Assembly (NCBI GenBank): GCA_016867265.1
Contig: VGJW01000011.1
Location: forward strand, 1-64,000
Origin: Candidatus Tanganyikabacteria bacterium
GTDB lineage: Bacteria; Cyanobacteriota; Sericytochromatia; S15B-MN24; VGJW01
Length of the DNA: 64,000 nt
Reading direction: 5' to 3'
Position numbers and translations under genes: made by a program. Positions 34,238-42,816 of this stretch are shown in pieces (the first letter of the stretch is position 1; each line of letters opens with the position of its first letter). The notes beneath the pieces are model-generated. The model was not told the origin of the DNA and did not search any database. It worked only from the letters and a program-made list of their open reading frames with translations.

Positions 34238-37200
34238 CTACATCGAACGGCGGTACTGGCCGCCGACAGCGTACAGCGTGGACGAGATCTGGCCCAGCGA
34301 GCAATGGGCAACCGTATCCATCAGGGCCTCGAAGAGGTTCCCCCCCGACCGGGCCGTGCGGGTCAACGCCGCGAGGGCCTCGGGTGCCCGGGCAGCGTGC
34401 CGGGCATGGAACGCCGCCAGATTTTCGATTTGCTGCTGCTTTTCGGCGGGGGTCGAGCGGATGAGTTCGATGGCCCCGGGGTCGGCAGGATGCGGATTCA
34501 GGAAGGTGTTGACCCCGATGATCGGCAACTCGCCCGAGTGCTTCAGGTGCTCGTAGTGCAGGGATTCCTCCTGGATCCGTCCCCGCTGGTACATCGTCTC
34601 CATCGCACCCAGCACGCCGCCCCGGTCCGAAATCCGCGTGAACTCGAGCAGGACGGCCTGCTCCACGAGGTCGGTCAGGGCCTCGATGTAGGCCGAGCCT
34701 TGCCAAGGATTCTGGTTTTTCGCAAGGCCCAGTTCCCGATTGATGATGAGCTGAATCGCCATCGCCCGGCGCACCGACGCCTCGGTCGGGGTGGTGATGG
34801 CCTCGTCATAGGCGTTCGTGTGCAGCGAGTTGCAGTTGTCGAGGATGGCATAGACGGCCTGCAACGTCGTGCGGATATCGTTGAAGTCGATTTCCTGAGC
34901 GTGCAGGCTGCGTCCCGAGGTCTGGATGTGATACTTGAGCATCTGGGAACGCGGGGATGCGCCGTAGCGTCGCTTCATCGCCCTCGCCCAGATACGCCGG
35001 GCCACCCGGCCAATCACGGCATATTCGGGATCGAGGCCGTTGGAGAAGAAGAAGCTGAGGTTCGGCGCAAAGTCGTCGATGGCCATGCCCCGGGCAAGGT
35101 AGGCCTCGACATAGGTAAAGCCATTGGCCAAGGTGAACGCCAGTTGCGTGATGGGGTTGGCCCCTGCCTCGGCGATGTGGTAGCCGGAAATCGAGACGCT
35201 GTAGAAGTTGCGCACCTCGCGGTCGATGAAGGACTGCTGGATGTCGCCCATCATGCGCAAGGCGAACTCGGTGCTGAAGATGCAGGTGTTCTGGGCCTGG
35301 TCTTCCTTGAGGATGTCGGCCTGCACCGTGCCACGCACGGCGCGCAGCGTTCCGGAACGAATCCGCGCGTAGACCTCGGCATCCACCAGGTCGCGAGGAT
35401 CCGCCCCCAGCGTCGCGAGGCCGAGCAGGTCGGTCCGGACCGGGCCCTCGAGGACGTAGCGCGGCCGGGCTTGCCCTGCGAAAAGTGTCTCCATGCGGGC
35501 TTCGAGGGCCTCGGCCCCCTCGGTTTCGAGCAGGTGGCGCTCGACTTGCTGGGCCACGGCACCGGCCATGAACATGGCGAGGATCATAGGTGCAGGACCA
35601 TTGATGGTCATCGACACGCTGGTCGAGGGCGCGCACAGGTCAAAACCCGCGTAGAGCTTGCGAATGTCGTCGACCGTGCAGATCGAGACGCCCGAGTTGC
35701 CGATCTTGCCGTGGATGTCCGGCCGCACCGCCGGGTCCTCGCCATAGAGCGTCACGCTGTCGAAGGCTGTCGACAGGCGCGTGGCCGGCTGGCCGGAGGA
35801 GAGGTAGTGAAAACGCTTGTTGGTTCGCTCGGGCGTCCCTTCACCCGCAAACATGCGGGTCGGGTCCTCCCCCTCGCGCTTGAAGGGAAAGACCCCAGCC
35901 GTGTAAGGATATCTACCTGGCACGTTCTCCCTAAGCTGCCAAGTCAACACATCACCCCAGTCATGATGTTTGGGAACAATCACCCGGGGGAGGGACAGGC
36001 CCGACAGCGTCTCCGTCCTGTTGGGCACGGTCAGCGCCTTGTCGCGAACGGTGTAGGAGAAGTCGGGGGCCGCATAGGCCGCACATGTTTCCGGCCAATC
36101 GGCCAGAAGGGCGAGGGCTTCGGGCGACAGGCGTTCAAGGGCCTCGTGGTAGTGCGCCACCAGTCCCGCTGCGTAGGGATGGTCAGGCTGGACCGGCACC
36201 CGCCGTGCCATCGGGGGCGGCTCGATGCCGGCGCCAGCCAACAGGGTCCAGGCCGCCCCCGCCTGGCGCGCCGCCTCGACCTCGGCCGCCTGGCGCGCAT
36301 CATCACTTGCAAGCGCCTCGACAAGTTCGGCCAGGTAGCGTACCCGAGAGGCAGACAGCAGGCCACGAGCCGTCCCGGCAGCCTCGCGCAGGGGCACGGG
36401 CGCGACGGGCAGGCCGGCCTCCCCTGCCGCAGCCAGCAGGGCCTCGAAGAACTGCCACGTACCCTCATCGTCGAACCAGGAGGCCATCGTGCCGAAAACC
36501 GGCATCTGCCCGAGCGGCTGATCAAAGGCCCCACGATGACGCTGCACCTGCTTGCGCACGTCCCGCAAGGCATCGTCCGAGCCGCGCTTGTCGCACTTGT
36601 TGAGCACCACGAGGCGGGCATACGCCAACATGTCGATCTTCTCGAGCTGGGAGGGCGCGCCGAACTCGCTGGTCATCACGTAGACAGGTACGTCGACAAG
36701 GTCCGTGATGCGGCTGTCCGCCTGCCCGATGCCGGCCGTCTCCACGATGACGAGGTCGAACCCCGTCCGCCGCAGCAGCTCGATGGCCTTGGGCAATGCT
36801 GCCGACACGGCCACGTGGGCCTCGCGGGTCGCAAGCGAACGCATGAACACCCGCGGATCGTGGATGGCGTTCATGCGGATGCGGTCGCCGAGCAAGGCTC
36901 CGCCGCTGCGTCGCTGGCTCGGATCGACGGACAGGATGGCGATACGGTGGGCCGGCTGCGTCTCCAGCCACCTGCGCACCACCTCGTCGACGAGGCTGCT
37001 CTTGCCCGCCCCGCCGGTACCCGTAAAGCCGATGACGACGCACGGCTTGCTCAGAGCCGGGACGGCCACGTCCTCACCTCGCTCGATGGCCGAGAGCGCC
37101 CGGGCAAGCTCGAGATCCGCCCCGACCTTCAGGGCTTCCGGACGACACGGACGCGGCCCTGCCTCGCGGGCGGCATCCAGCATCAGGTCAATCATGCCCT

Positions 37201-37615
37201 GCAACCCCAGCTCGCGCCCATCGTCCGGACTGAAAATCCGGCGGACCCCCTCGCCGTGCAAGGCTTGGATCTCGTCGGGCACGATGACGCCCCCCCCCCC
37301 GCCGAAAACCTGGACGTGCCCGGCACCTTCGGCCCGCAGGCGCGCGACGAGGTAGGCAAAATACTCCATGTGGCCGCCCTGATAGCTCGAGACGGCGACG
37401 GCATCGGCATCCTCGGCGACCACCGTCCGGACGATCTCGTCGACGCTGCGGTTATGGCCCAGGTGGATCACCTCGGCCCCTGTAGCCTGCAGGATCCGCC
37501 TCATGATGTTGATGGATGCGTCATGGCCATCGAAGAGCGAGGCAGCCGTAACGAAGCGCAGGGGGGCGCGATCCGTGGCCGCCGCGGCCGGATGGCGTGC
37601 AGGTTCAAGAGCCAT
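34238..37615 (-). CDS. icmF: Fused isobutyryl-CoA mutase IcmF
   Basis: 1,125 residues from the ATG at 37615, with GGGAG 8 bases upstream. Domain order: B12-binding ([13 protein letters not shown], residues 27-40; then [11 protein letters not shown]), MeaB-like GTPase ([13 protein letters not shown], about 195-210), linker, and the mutase barrel ([19 protein letters not shown] onward). FPF at the substrate site and [13 protein letters not shown] match IcmF rather than methylmalonyl-CoA mutase, so it interconverts isobutyryl- and n-butyryl-CoA, or acts on isovaleryl-CoA. It overlaps meaB by 11 bases. An 11-G run encodes part of the GGGGG segment (37290-37300 on the plus strand). Confidence 0.95.
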   Translation of the reverse strand: MALEPARHPAAAATDRAPLRFVTAASLFDGHDASINIMRRILQATGAEVIHLGHNRSVDEIVRTVVAEDADAVAVSSYQGGHMEYFAYLVARLRAEGAGHVQVFGGGGGVIVPDEIQALHGEGVRRIFSPDDGRELGLQGMIDLMLDAAREAGPRPCRPEALKVGADLELARALSAIERGEDVAVPALSKPCVVIGFTGTGGAGKSSLVDEVVRRWLETQPAHRIAILSVDPSQRRSGGALLGDRIRMNAIHDPRVFMRSLATREAHVAVSAALPKAIELLRRTGFDLVIVETAGIGQADSRITDLVDVPVYVMTSEFGAPSQLEKIDMLAYARLVVLNKCDKRGSDDALRDVRKQVQRHRGAFDQPLGQMPVFGTMASWFDDEGTWQFFEALLAAAGEAGLPVAPVPLREAAGTARGLLSASRVRYLAELVEALASDDARQAAEVEAARQAGAAWTLLAGAGIEPPPMARRVPVQPDHPYAAGLVAHYHEALERLSPEALALLADWPETCAAYAAPDFSYTVRDKALTVPNRTETLSGLSLPRVIVPKHHDWGDVLTWQLRENVPGRYPYTAGVFPFKREGEDPTRMFAGEGTPERTNKRFHYLSSGQPATRLSTAFDSVTLYGEDPAVRPDIHGKIGNSGVSICTVDDIRKLYAGFDLCAPSTSVSMTINGPAPMILAMFMAGAVAQQVERHLLETEGAEALEARMETLFAGQARPRYVLEGPVRTDLLGLATLGADPRDLVDAEVYARIRSGTLRAVRGTVQADILKEDQAQNTCIFSTEFALRMMGDIQQSFIDREVRNFYSVSISGYHIAEAGANPITQLAFTLANGFTYVEAYLARGMAIDDFAPNLSFFFSNGLDPEYAVIGRVARRIWARAMKRRYGASPRSQMLKYHIQTSGRSLHAQEIDFNDIRTTLQAVYAILDNCNSLHTNAYDEAITTPTEASVRRAMAIQLIINRELGLAKNQNPWQGSAYIEALTDLVEQAVLLEFTRISDRGGVLGAMETMYQRGRIQEESLHYEHLKHSGELPIIGVNTFLNPHPADPGAIELIRSTPAEKQQQIENLAAFHARHAARAPEALAALTRTARSGGNLFEALMDTVAHCSLGQISSTLYAVGGQYRRSM

Positions 37616-38564
37616 CGGATTCTCCCGTTTGCAGGACATGCCGCACCACGTCGGCGAGCCAGGTCTCAGCGGCGGACTCGGGCATCGCGAGGTCTGCCGG
37701 CGGGGGGACGGCCTCGAGGTGGTCCTGAAGGCGCCGCAGCACCATGGCCCGCACCAGAGCACGGACATCCCGGCCCCGCGGTTGCCAGCGCCCGTCACGA
37801 GCCGCCAGCAAACGCTCGGCGAGGGCACCTCGCGGCGCGAGCGGTCCATCCTGCTGCTCGGCCGCCACCAGCAAGACCCGATCGGCCGGGGGCAAGCCCG
37901 GCTCTTCTCCCCGCAGGTCGGCCAGTTCGTCGAGCATCGCCAGGATGGCCTGGCGCGTCGCACGGGCACCCGGGAGGTCGGCCTTGTTGACGACAAACAG
38001 GTCGGGTACCTCGAGGATGCCGGCCTTGAGGGCCTGGATGCCATCCCCTGCCTCGGGATGCAGGACCAGCAGCACCAGATCCGCGACACCGCGAATGGCC
38101 ACCTCGGACTGGCCGACGCCGACCGTCTCGATCAGCACGACACCGTGGCCCGCCGCGGCCAGCACCCTGCAAGCGGCATCCGTCGCCTCGCTGAGCCCAC
38201 CCAGCTGCCCCCGCGACCCCATGCTCCGGATGAAGACGCCCGGGTCCCCGGCATGACCCTGCATCCGGATGCGGTCGCCAAGGATGGCCCCCCCGGTATA
38301 GGGGCTGCTGGGATCGACGGCAAGCACGCCGACCTTGAGGTTGCAGGCCCGGAACGCGCGCACCAGACCGTCGACGAGCGTGCTCTTGCCTGCACCAGGC
38401 GGGCCTGTCACTCCGACGCGCAGGGCACGGCCGACGGGCAGCCCGGCAAGGATCGACAAGGCCTCGGGCTGGCGGTCCTCCAACCAGCTGATCAGGCGCG
38501 CGCAGGCGCGGGGGTCGCCTTCGACCACCCGGTCCGCGAGCGCGGTCACGCCCATGCCGGCCAT
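37605..38564 (-). CDS. meaB: MeaB/ArgK-type GTPase, B12-mutase chaperone
   Basis: 319 residues. Walker [41 protein letters not shown] and [10 protein letters not shown] form the G3E-family MeaB signature. These GTPases load, protect and repair adenosylcobalamin mutases. It heads the operon meaB-icmF-B12 domain-ylxP. Because IcmF carries its own G-domain, this free MeaB probably serves a separate mutase, possibly one using the stand-alone B12 subunit. Confidence 0.92.
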   Translation of the reverse strand: MAGMGVTALADRVVEGDPRACARLISWLEDRQPEALSILAGLPVGRALRVGVTGPPGAGKSTLVDGLVRAFRACNLKVGVLAVDPSSPYTGGAILGDRIRMQGHAGDPGVFIRSMGSRGQLGGLSEATDAACRVLAAAGHGVVLIETVGVGQSEVAIRGVADLVLLVLHPEAGDGIQALKAGILEVPDLFVVNKADLPGARATRQAILAMLDELADLRGEEPGLPPADRVLLVAAEQQDGPLAPRGALAERLLAARDGRWQPRGRDVRALVRAMVLRRLQDHLEAVPPPADLAMPESAAETWLADVVRHVLQTGESDGS

Positions 38565-38622
38565 GGCGTCATGTTACCGCCTCCGGGTGCCGATGCCCCG
38601 GAGGAGCGTGCTAGGATGAAGC

Positions 38623-39768
38623 ATGAACTTCCAGCTCACCGAAGACCAGTTGATGCTCAGGGAGATGGCCCGCGAAGTCGCGGAGCGGGACATTGCCCCG
38701 TTCGCCGCCGACGCGGACCTCAACCAGGAGTTTCCGAGGCGCCAGTTCGAGGCGATCCGCGACGCGGGGCTGCTGGGGCTGCCCTTCCCCGAGGAAGTCG
38801 GCGGCCAAGGCGCAACGACCCTCGACTACGTCATCGTCATGGAAGAAATCAGCCGTGCCTGCGCCTCGACCGGCGTCACCTTCTCGGTCCAGACCTCCCT
38901 CGCAGGCCTGCCTCTGTTCCGTTTCGGCAACGAGGCCCAGCGCCAGCAGTTCCTCGCTCCGCTCAACCGTGGCGAGAAGCTGGGCGCCTACAGCCTTTCC
39001 GAGGCCAACTCGGGAACCGATGCGGCCTCGCTGACGTGCGCCGCACGACGGGACGGCGACCACTATGTCGTCAACGGTACCAAGATGTGGGTCACCAACG
39101 GCTATCACGCCGATACCTACATCGTTTACGTGACGGTGGACCCGGCCCTCAAGTACAAGGGCATCACGGCCCTCATCATCGAGAAGGGCACCCCGGGCTT
39201 CACCTTCGGCAAGAAGGAAGACAAGCTCGGCATCCGGGGATCCGCGACCTATGAGCTGGTTTTCCAGGACTGTCGCGTCCCTGTTGCAAACCGTCTGGGC
39301 GAAGAAGGCGAAGGCTTCAAGATTGCCATGTGGACGCTGGACGGCGGCCGAATCGGCATCGCCGCCCAAGCGATTGGCATCGCGCAGGCTGCCCTCGATG
39401 CCGCGACGCGTTACACCCAGGAGCGGGTCCAGTTCGGCAAGCCGCTCTCCGAGCAGCAGGCCATCGCGTTCACGCTGGCCGAGATGGCGACCGACATCGA
39501 AGCGGCCAGGTTGCTGATGTACCGCGCTGCCGTCCTCAAGGACGAGGGCGAGGATCACACCCAGGCGGCCTCGATGGCCAAGTTGCTGGCTTCCGAGACG
39601 GCGATGCGGGTCACGACGCAGGCGGTCCAGCTCCACGGGGGCTACGGCTATGTCCGTGAATTCCCGGTCGAACGTCTGATGCGCGACGCCAAGATCACCG
39701 AGATCTACGAAGGAACGAGCGAAGTGCAGCGGATGGTCATCTCCCGGGCGGAACTTTCGGTCCGTTAG
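38623..39768 (+). CDS. Acyl-CoA dehydrogenase, short/branched-chain type
   Basis: 381 residues, FAD-dependent. FTLAEMATDIEAARLL and YSLSEANSGTDAASL are the classic signatures; the catalytic base is the glutamate in IYEGTSEVQ (about 364). Loop KMWVTNGYHADTYIVY lines the FAD site. It is divergent from meaB and sits beside the mutase operon, suggesting oxidation of short or branched acyl-CoA (butyryl-, isobutyryl- or isovaleryl-CoA). AGGA ribosome site present. Confidence 0.94.
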   Translation: MNFQLTEDQLMLREMAREVAERDIAPFAADADLNQEFPRRQFEAIRDAGLLGLPFPEEVGGQGATTLDYVIVMEEISRACASTGVTFSVQTSLAGLPLFRFGNEAQRQQFLAPLNRGEKLGAYSLSEANSGTDAASLTCAARRDGDHYVVNGTKMWVTNGYHADTYIVYVTVDPALKYKGITALIIEKGTPGFTFGKKEDKLGIRGSATYELVFQDCRVPVANRLGEEGEGFKIAMWTLDGGRIGIAAQAIGIAQAALDAATRYTQERVQFGKPLSEQQAIAFTLAEMATDIEAARLLMYRAAVLKDEGEDHTQAASMAKLLASETAMRVTTQAVQLHGGYGYVREFPVERLMRDAKITEIYEGTSEVQRMVISRAELSVR

Positions 39769-39772
39769 GCCG

Positions 39773-40405
39773 GTGTCCTTCGTCGCCGTCCCGGGCGGCT
39801 ATGCCGGGGCCGCTTGGACCAGCCCCGCCAGCGACAGGTCTCTTCCCTCGTTCGAATGCCTCGGGACCACGGGACTCGGGCTGGACGGAACGACCTCGGG
39901 TGCCACCTTCCTGCGCCTGATGGCCGTCTTGCCATTGCCTGCGAAAATGCAGGCGGGCCTCGTCGTCGCCGGTCGCGGTGACGGCAGCGCCGGTCAGGGA
40001 CAGGCCTGGTACCGCTGGGATCTCGTGGGAGACGATGCCGGTATCGGGCTGCTGGGGGCGCTGCACAATGTCCCCGGCACGAACACGGTCGGCGGTGCAC
40101 TGACGCTGCGGGGTCAGCTTGGTAACTGGGCCGCCGAGGCCGGTCTCGGTACTGCCCCGGCAGGCAACAGGCCCGAGGTGCAAGTTGTCGTGGGCTACAG
40201 GCGAGCCTTGGATCGTGCCGAGATCCGGCATGAGGCGTGGACGAGGCGCGTGGGCCCGGAGAGCCGATGGCATGCCGGAGGGCGCACGGGCCTCTTCTGG
40301 CAACTGGGCCCGGGGCCGACCATCGGGCTGTCCGTAGGCGTCGGCATGCCTGTCGACGCACCGGCCGCGTGGCTCCTCGAGCCTGCGCTTGCGCTGAGTT
40401 GGTAG
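39773..40405 (+). CDS. Possible outer-membrane beta-barrel protein
   Basis: 210 residues, GTG start 5 bases after the acyl-CoA dehydrogenase stop. Long runs of alternating polar and aliphatic residues (QAGLVVAGRGDGSAGQGQAW, GGALTLRGQLGNWAAEAGLG) and a terminal tryptophan (LEPALALSW) suggest a beta-barrel. There is no clear signal peptide, which argues against export. Alternative frames in this stretch are shadows. Uncertain. Confidence 0.45.
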   Translation: MSFVAVPGGYAGAAWTSPASDRSLPSFECLGTTGLGLDGTTSGATFLRLMAVLPLPAKMQAGLVVAGRGDGSAGQGQAWYRWDLVGDDAGIGLLGALHNVPGTNTVGGALTLRGQLGNWAAEAGLGTAPAGNRPEVQVVVGYRRALDRAEIRHEAWTRRVGPESRWHAGGRTGLFWQLGPGPTIGLSVGVGMPVDAPAAWLLEPALALSW

Positions 40406-40453
40406 CCCGTGCCGGACGCCGTGGCCTGCGACCACTCGGTATGATGGGCAGGC

Positions 40454-41551
40454 ATGAGCGCGCTTGAGTCGACCCTGCTGCCTGCCATCGCCGTTGCGCT
40501 GCTGGCAGCAGGTGAGCTTGCCACGACGTGGGGCGTCGCAACCCCGGCGCGGCGGTCGGGCTGTCGCTTGGCAGCCGCAGCTGCCTTGGCATGTGGCCTC
40601 CTCGACGGTGCGATGCAGGCCGCAGCCCTTGCCCTGCTGGCCGTGGCCGGCAGTGTGCGGGGCGCAGGGCTGGCAAGCCCTGTCGGCTTGTTGGGCATGG
40701 TCGCGGCCACATCTCTGACGCTCTCTTCACAAGGCGGTGGCAGCGCACGCGGCTGGGCCGGCATGGCCTTCCTGGTGATCGCGGGCAGCTTGGTTCGCCT
40801 TCAGGACGGGCGTCGGACGCGCACGGTCCTGATGGCCATCGCGTTGCCCATCGCGGCCCTGGCCGGTGCCCAGATCGAGCCGGGCGATCTGCGCACGCCC
40901 CTGCTGCTGCTCGTGTCTGCCGCGGCCGGATGGCTGACGGCCCTTTCGGGGCTGCCGAAGGCCATGACGGGCATGCTCGCCCTCGGAAGCTGGGCGTTGG
41001 CTGGTCCGTGGGGAGGCCTGTGGTGCCTTGCCGCCTGGCAAGCCACGACCTCGGAGACCGACGAAGAGGACGCCACGGCCGAATTGGCACTGGCGCTCCT
41101 GCTTGCCGGGCCCGTCGCCGAGCTGACCGGATTCTGGACCGTGGGCCCCGACCCGGGCCAACCCCATCTGCTTCTTGCCATGGCAGCCGGCCTCCTGCAA
41201 GCGGGCCTTGGCCTGTGCAACCGGGCGTGGAGCGGTATCGCGACGGCGACGGGCTTGCTGCTCGGTGTCGCCGGCTCCTCCGGGGCCGTCTGGGTGGGCG
41301 GGTGGCTGACCGGTACATTGCTGGCCCGCGCGGCCAGACCGTCCCTCGCCAACTCCCATCCCGCTTCGCGAGCCGCACACCTCGTGTTTGCCGTGAGCCT
41401 CCCCTACCTTCCGGCCTTGCCTTCCCCGCTCTCGCTGCCGCTGACGCTCGTAGCCGTGGCAGCCCTGCTCGGACTCGTGACGTGGCAGGCCTCGAAGGAC
41501 CCCACGTCCGTCGCAGGCGGTGCGCCCGCGCGCGCTGGCGCACCGGACTGA
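40454..41551 (+). CDS. Polytopic membrane protein, unknown
   Basis: 365 residues with around ten hydrophobic helices, rich in leucine, alanine and glycine; short polar loops include RRTRTV and TSETDEEDATAEL. This looks like a transporter or NADH-dehydrogenase-like membrane subunit (the overall run resembles proton-pumping families), but no diagnostic motif is visible. The reading frame was chosen over long arginine-rich shadow frames because of its regular helix spacing. Confidence 0.5.
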   Translation: MSALESTLLPAIAVALLAAGELATTWGVATPARRSGCRLAAAAALACGLLDGAMQAAALALLAVAGSVRGAGLASPVGLLGMVAATSLTLSSQGGGSARGWAGMAFLVIAGSLVRLQDGRRTRTVLMAIALPIAALAGAQIEPGDLRTPLLLLVSAAAGWLTALSGLPKAMTGMLALGSWALAGPWGGLWCLAAWQATTSETDEEDATAELALALLLAGPVAELTGFWTVGPDPGQPHLLLAMAAGLLQAGLGLCNRAWSGIATATGLLLGVAGSSGAVWVGGWLTGTLLARAARPSLANSHPASRAAHLVFAVSLPYLPALPSPLSLPLTLVAVAALLGLVTWQASKDPTSVAGGAPARAGAPD

Positions 41552-41900
41552 GCAGGTCGGCGCGCCTACGGCTTCGGGGGCGTTGCCGCGAGTCTGGCAA
41601 GCCAACGGGACAGCCATCCTCGGACGAGGCGAACCGCCCATCCGGCTGAAGCTGTCTCCAAGGACCCGGCTCGTCGTGGCGTCCCGGATTGCGGTCGCGG
41701 GTCCGATGCCGTGTCCCCACCCGCGCCCCCACCGCGGACGCTGGCGGCGACACGTCGTCCCCCCATACCGAAGCGCCGGGCATTCGGCACCCTTGGACAG
41801 CCTATGCGCATGAGCACCCTCCCCTGGAGCCATCCTCGGGGCAAAGGGCGCCGCCTCCCATGACCGTTCACAAGGTCTTGTGGAAGGGCATGAAAAAGCC
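41552..41900. other. Region without a confident gene
   Basis: About 350 bases of GC-rich sequence with only arginine-rich open frames on both strands. I see no hairpin, repeat or RNA motif that stands out, apart from the ribosome-site-like GGAAGGG at its end that serves the next gene. Confidence 0.5.
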
Positions 41901-42368
41901 ATGGCCAAGTGTCTTCGGTCCCTGCCCATCGTGCTGGCGCTGATCGTCGGCTGTGCCGGTGCCGAACTGCCCGATGCCCCCGATCCGCCCAGACGAACGG
42001 ACGGTGGGTTAGCGACACCGCCACCGGACAACGGCAGCGCCCTGCCGGCGACGGGGCCCCGACAAGGTACGCTTCTGGGCACGCCGCTGGGCTGGCTCGA
42101 AGTCCTTGAGGCCACCAACCAAGGGCGCCTCGTGCGCTACGTGTTCCTTTACGACAAGGCGCTCGCAGGCATCACCCTGCCTGCTTCCGGAGCACGGGCG
42201 ACGTGGACCGCGAACAGTGCGACGACGACGCTCAAGGCATTCAACGAAACGTCCGGGGGGCTGCTCTTCTATGCATTCCCCGACCAGCGGACACCCTCGG
42301 GCACTAGCGTGACGCTCAACGTGACGGCAGGCGCCACCGGTTGGACCACGACGCTCAAGATGCCCTGA
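41901..42368 (+). CDS. Small predicted lipoprotein, unknown
   Basis: 155 residues from the ATG at 41901. A signal ends at LIVGC. The mature part begins with a proline-rich linker and then a small beta-sheet domain (ATWTANSATTTLKAFNETS, TSVTLNVTAGATGW) similar in character to DUF-type secreted domains. It is followed by a strong bidirectional terminator before tRNA-Asp. Confidence 0.55.
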   Translation: MAKCLRSLPIVLALIVGCAGAELPDAPDPPRRTDGGLATPPPDNGSALPATGPRQGTLLGTPLGWLEVLEATNQGRLVRYVFLYDKALAGITLPASGARATWTANSATTTLKAFNETSGGLLFYAFPDQRTPSGTSVTLNVTAGATGWTTTLKMP

Positions 42369-42371
42369 GGG

Positions 42372-42404
42372 CAAAGGCGGCCACCCGATGAGTGACCGCC
42401 TTTG
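42372..42404. terminator. Bidirectional intrinsic terminator
   Basis: CAAAGGCGGCCAC and GTGACCGCCTTTG pair over 13 bp (one G-T pair), with a 7-base loop CCGATGA. It is flanked by A and T runs on either side and sits between the convergent lipoprotein gene and tRNA-Asp, so it can stop transcription from both. Confidence 0.75.
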
Positions 42405-42415
42405 ATACTGCTGAG

Positions 42416-42489
42416 CGGGGTTGACGGGGCTCGAACCCGCGACCTCGGCCTTGACAGGGCCGCATTCTAACCAACTGAACTACAACCCC
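42416..42489 (-). tRNA. tRNA-Asp (anticodon GTC)
   Basis: A complete 74-nt cloverleaf. Acceptor GGGGTTG pairs with CAACCCC, D-arm GTTC/GAAT, anticodon stem CGGCC/GGCCG with loop CTGTCAA (GTC at 42455-42453), and the T-loop TTCGAGC. CCA is not encoded. It is 45 bases downstream of tRNA-Sec on the same strand. Confidence 0.95.
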
Positions 42490-42534
42490 AACAGGCTTAC
42501 CATGTTATCAAGGGGTGGTCCTGACTGTCAACGA

Positions 42535-42628
42535 CGGAGGCGTGTGGGAATCGAACCCACCTGGCCCGGTAAACCGGACCTGACACGGTTTTGAAGACCG
42601 CCGGGCCCACCAGGACCCTGTCGCCTCC
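42535..42628 (-). tRNA. selC: tRNA-Sec (selenocysteine, anticodon TCA)
   Basis: A 94-nt tRNA with loop CTTCAAA carrying the UCA anticodon (42594-42592). Diagnostic selenocysteine features are a 6-bp D-stem (GGGTCC/GGGCCC with a 4-base loop) and a long variable arm (GGTCCGG/CCGGGCC). The acceptor starts GGAGGCGA and ends CGCCTCC, with an A-A mismatch at the eighth pair. It reads UGA as selenocysteine with SelA and SelB; those genes are not in this window. Confidence 0.93.
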
Positions 42629-42638
42629 ACGCCCTGCC

Positions 42639-42667
42639 AGAGTGTCAGCCCGAGCGACCGCCGTCAA
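42639..42667 (-). promoter_or_regulatory. Candidate promoter of the tRNA-Sec/tRNA-Asp pair
   Basis: On the minus strand TTGACG (42667-42662) and CACTCT (42644-42639) are spaced by 17 bases, placing a start point a few bases before the 5' end of tRNA-Sec. The -10 box is weak. Confidence 0.4.
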
Positions 42668-42697
42668 GCCCGGCACCAGACGACCGAGGCTCAATTA

Positions 42698-42713
42698 TTA
42701 AATCTTTCTTAAA
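42698..42713 (+). promoter_or_regulatory. 11-bp-period operator upstream of the subtilase promoter
   Basis: TTAAA at 42698-42702 and TTAAA at 42709-42713 are spaced exactly 11 bp and lie just upstream of the -35 box at 42730. The pair closely resembles the carboxypeptidase upstream site. This fits a dimeric OmpR/PhoB-type activator. Confidence 0.5.
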
Positions 42714-42729
42714 CAGGCCCTTACAGGAC

Positions 42730-42758
42730 TTGAGCACAAACCAGTCTTGCGCTAGGCT
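42730..42758 (+). promoter_or_regulatory. Candidate sigma-70 promoter of the subtilase gene
   Basis: TTGAGC (42730-42735), a 17-base spacer, and TAGGCT (42753-42758). A start near 42765 would leave an untranslated leader of about 50 bases. Confidence 0.5.
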
Positions 42759-42768
42759 TGCCCTATCG

Positions 42769-42784
42769 TTAACTCTGACTTAAC
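42769..42784 (+). promoter_or_regulatory. Second 11-bp-period repeat, downstream of the promoter
   Basis: TTAAC at 42769-42773 and TTAAC at 42780-42784, again 11 bp apart, with sequence GTTAACTCTGACTTAACG. Because it lies at the likely start point, a protein bound here could repress. The TTAAC form is reminiscent of cyanobacterial PHO-box half-sites. Confidence 0.45.
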
Positions 42785-42816
42785 GAAGACACCCACCCGA
42801 CTGGAGATTCGCAACG

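Noticed and set aside
34238-37615. Calling the mutase methylmalonyl-CoA mutase
   Set aside because: The FPF substrate region and the fused GTPase domain fit IcmF instead.
34025-37990. 1,321-residue frame antisense to icmF
   Set aside because: icmF is unambiguous on the other strand.
39765-42118. Long minus-strand frames over the membrane and beta-barrel genes
   Set aside because: Arginine/proline-rich composition typical of shadow frames; the plus-strand frames have regular membrane and beta patterns.
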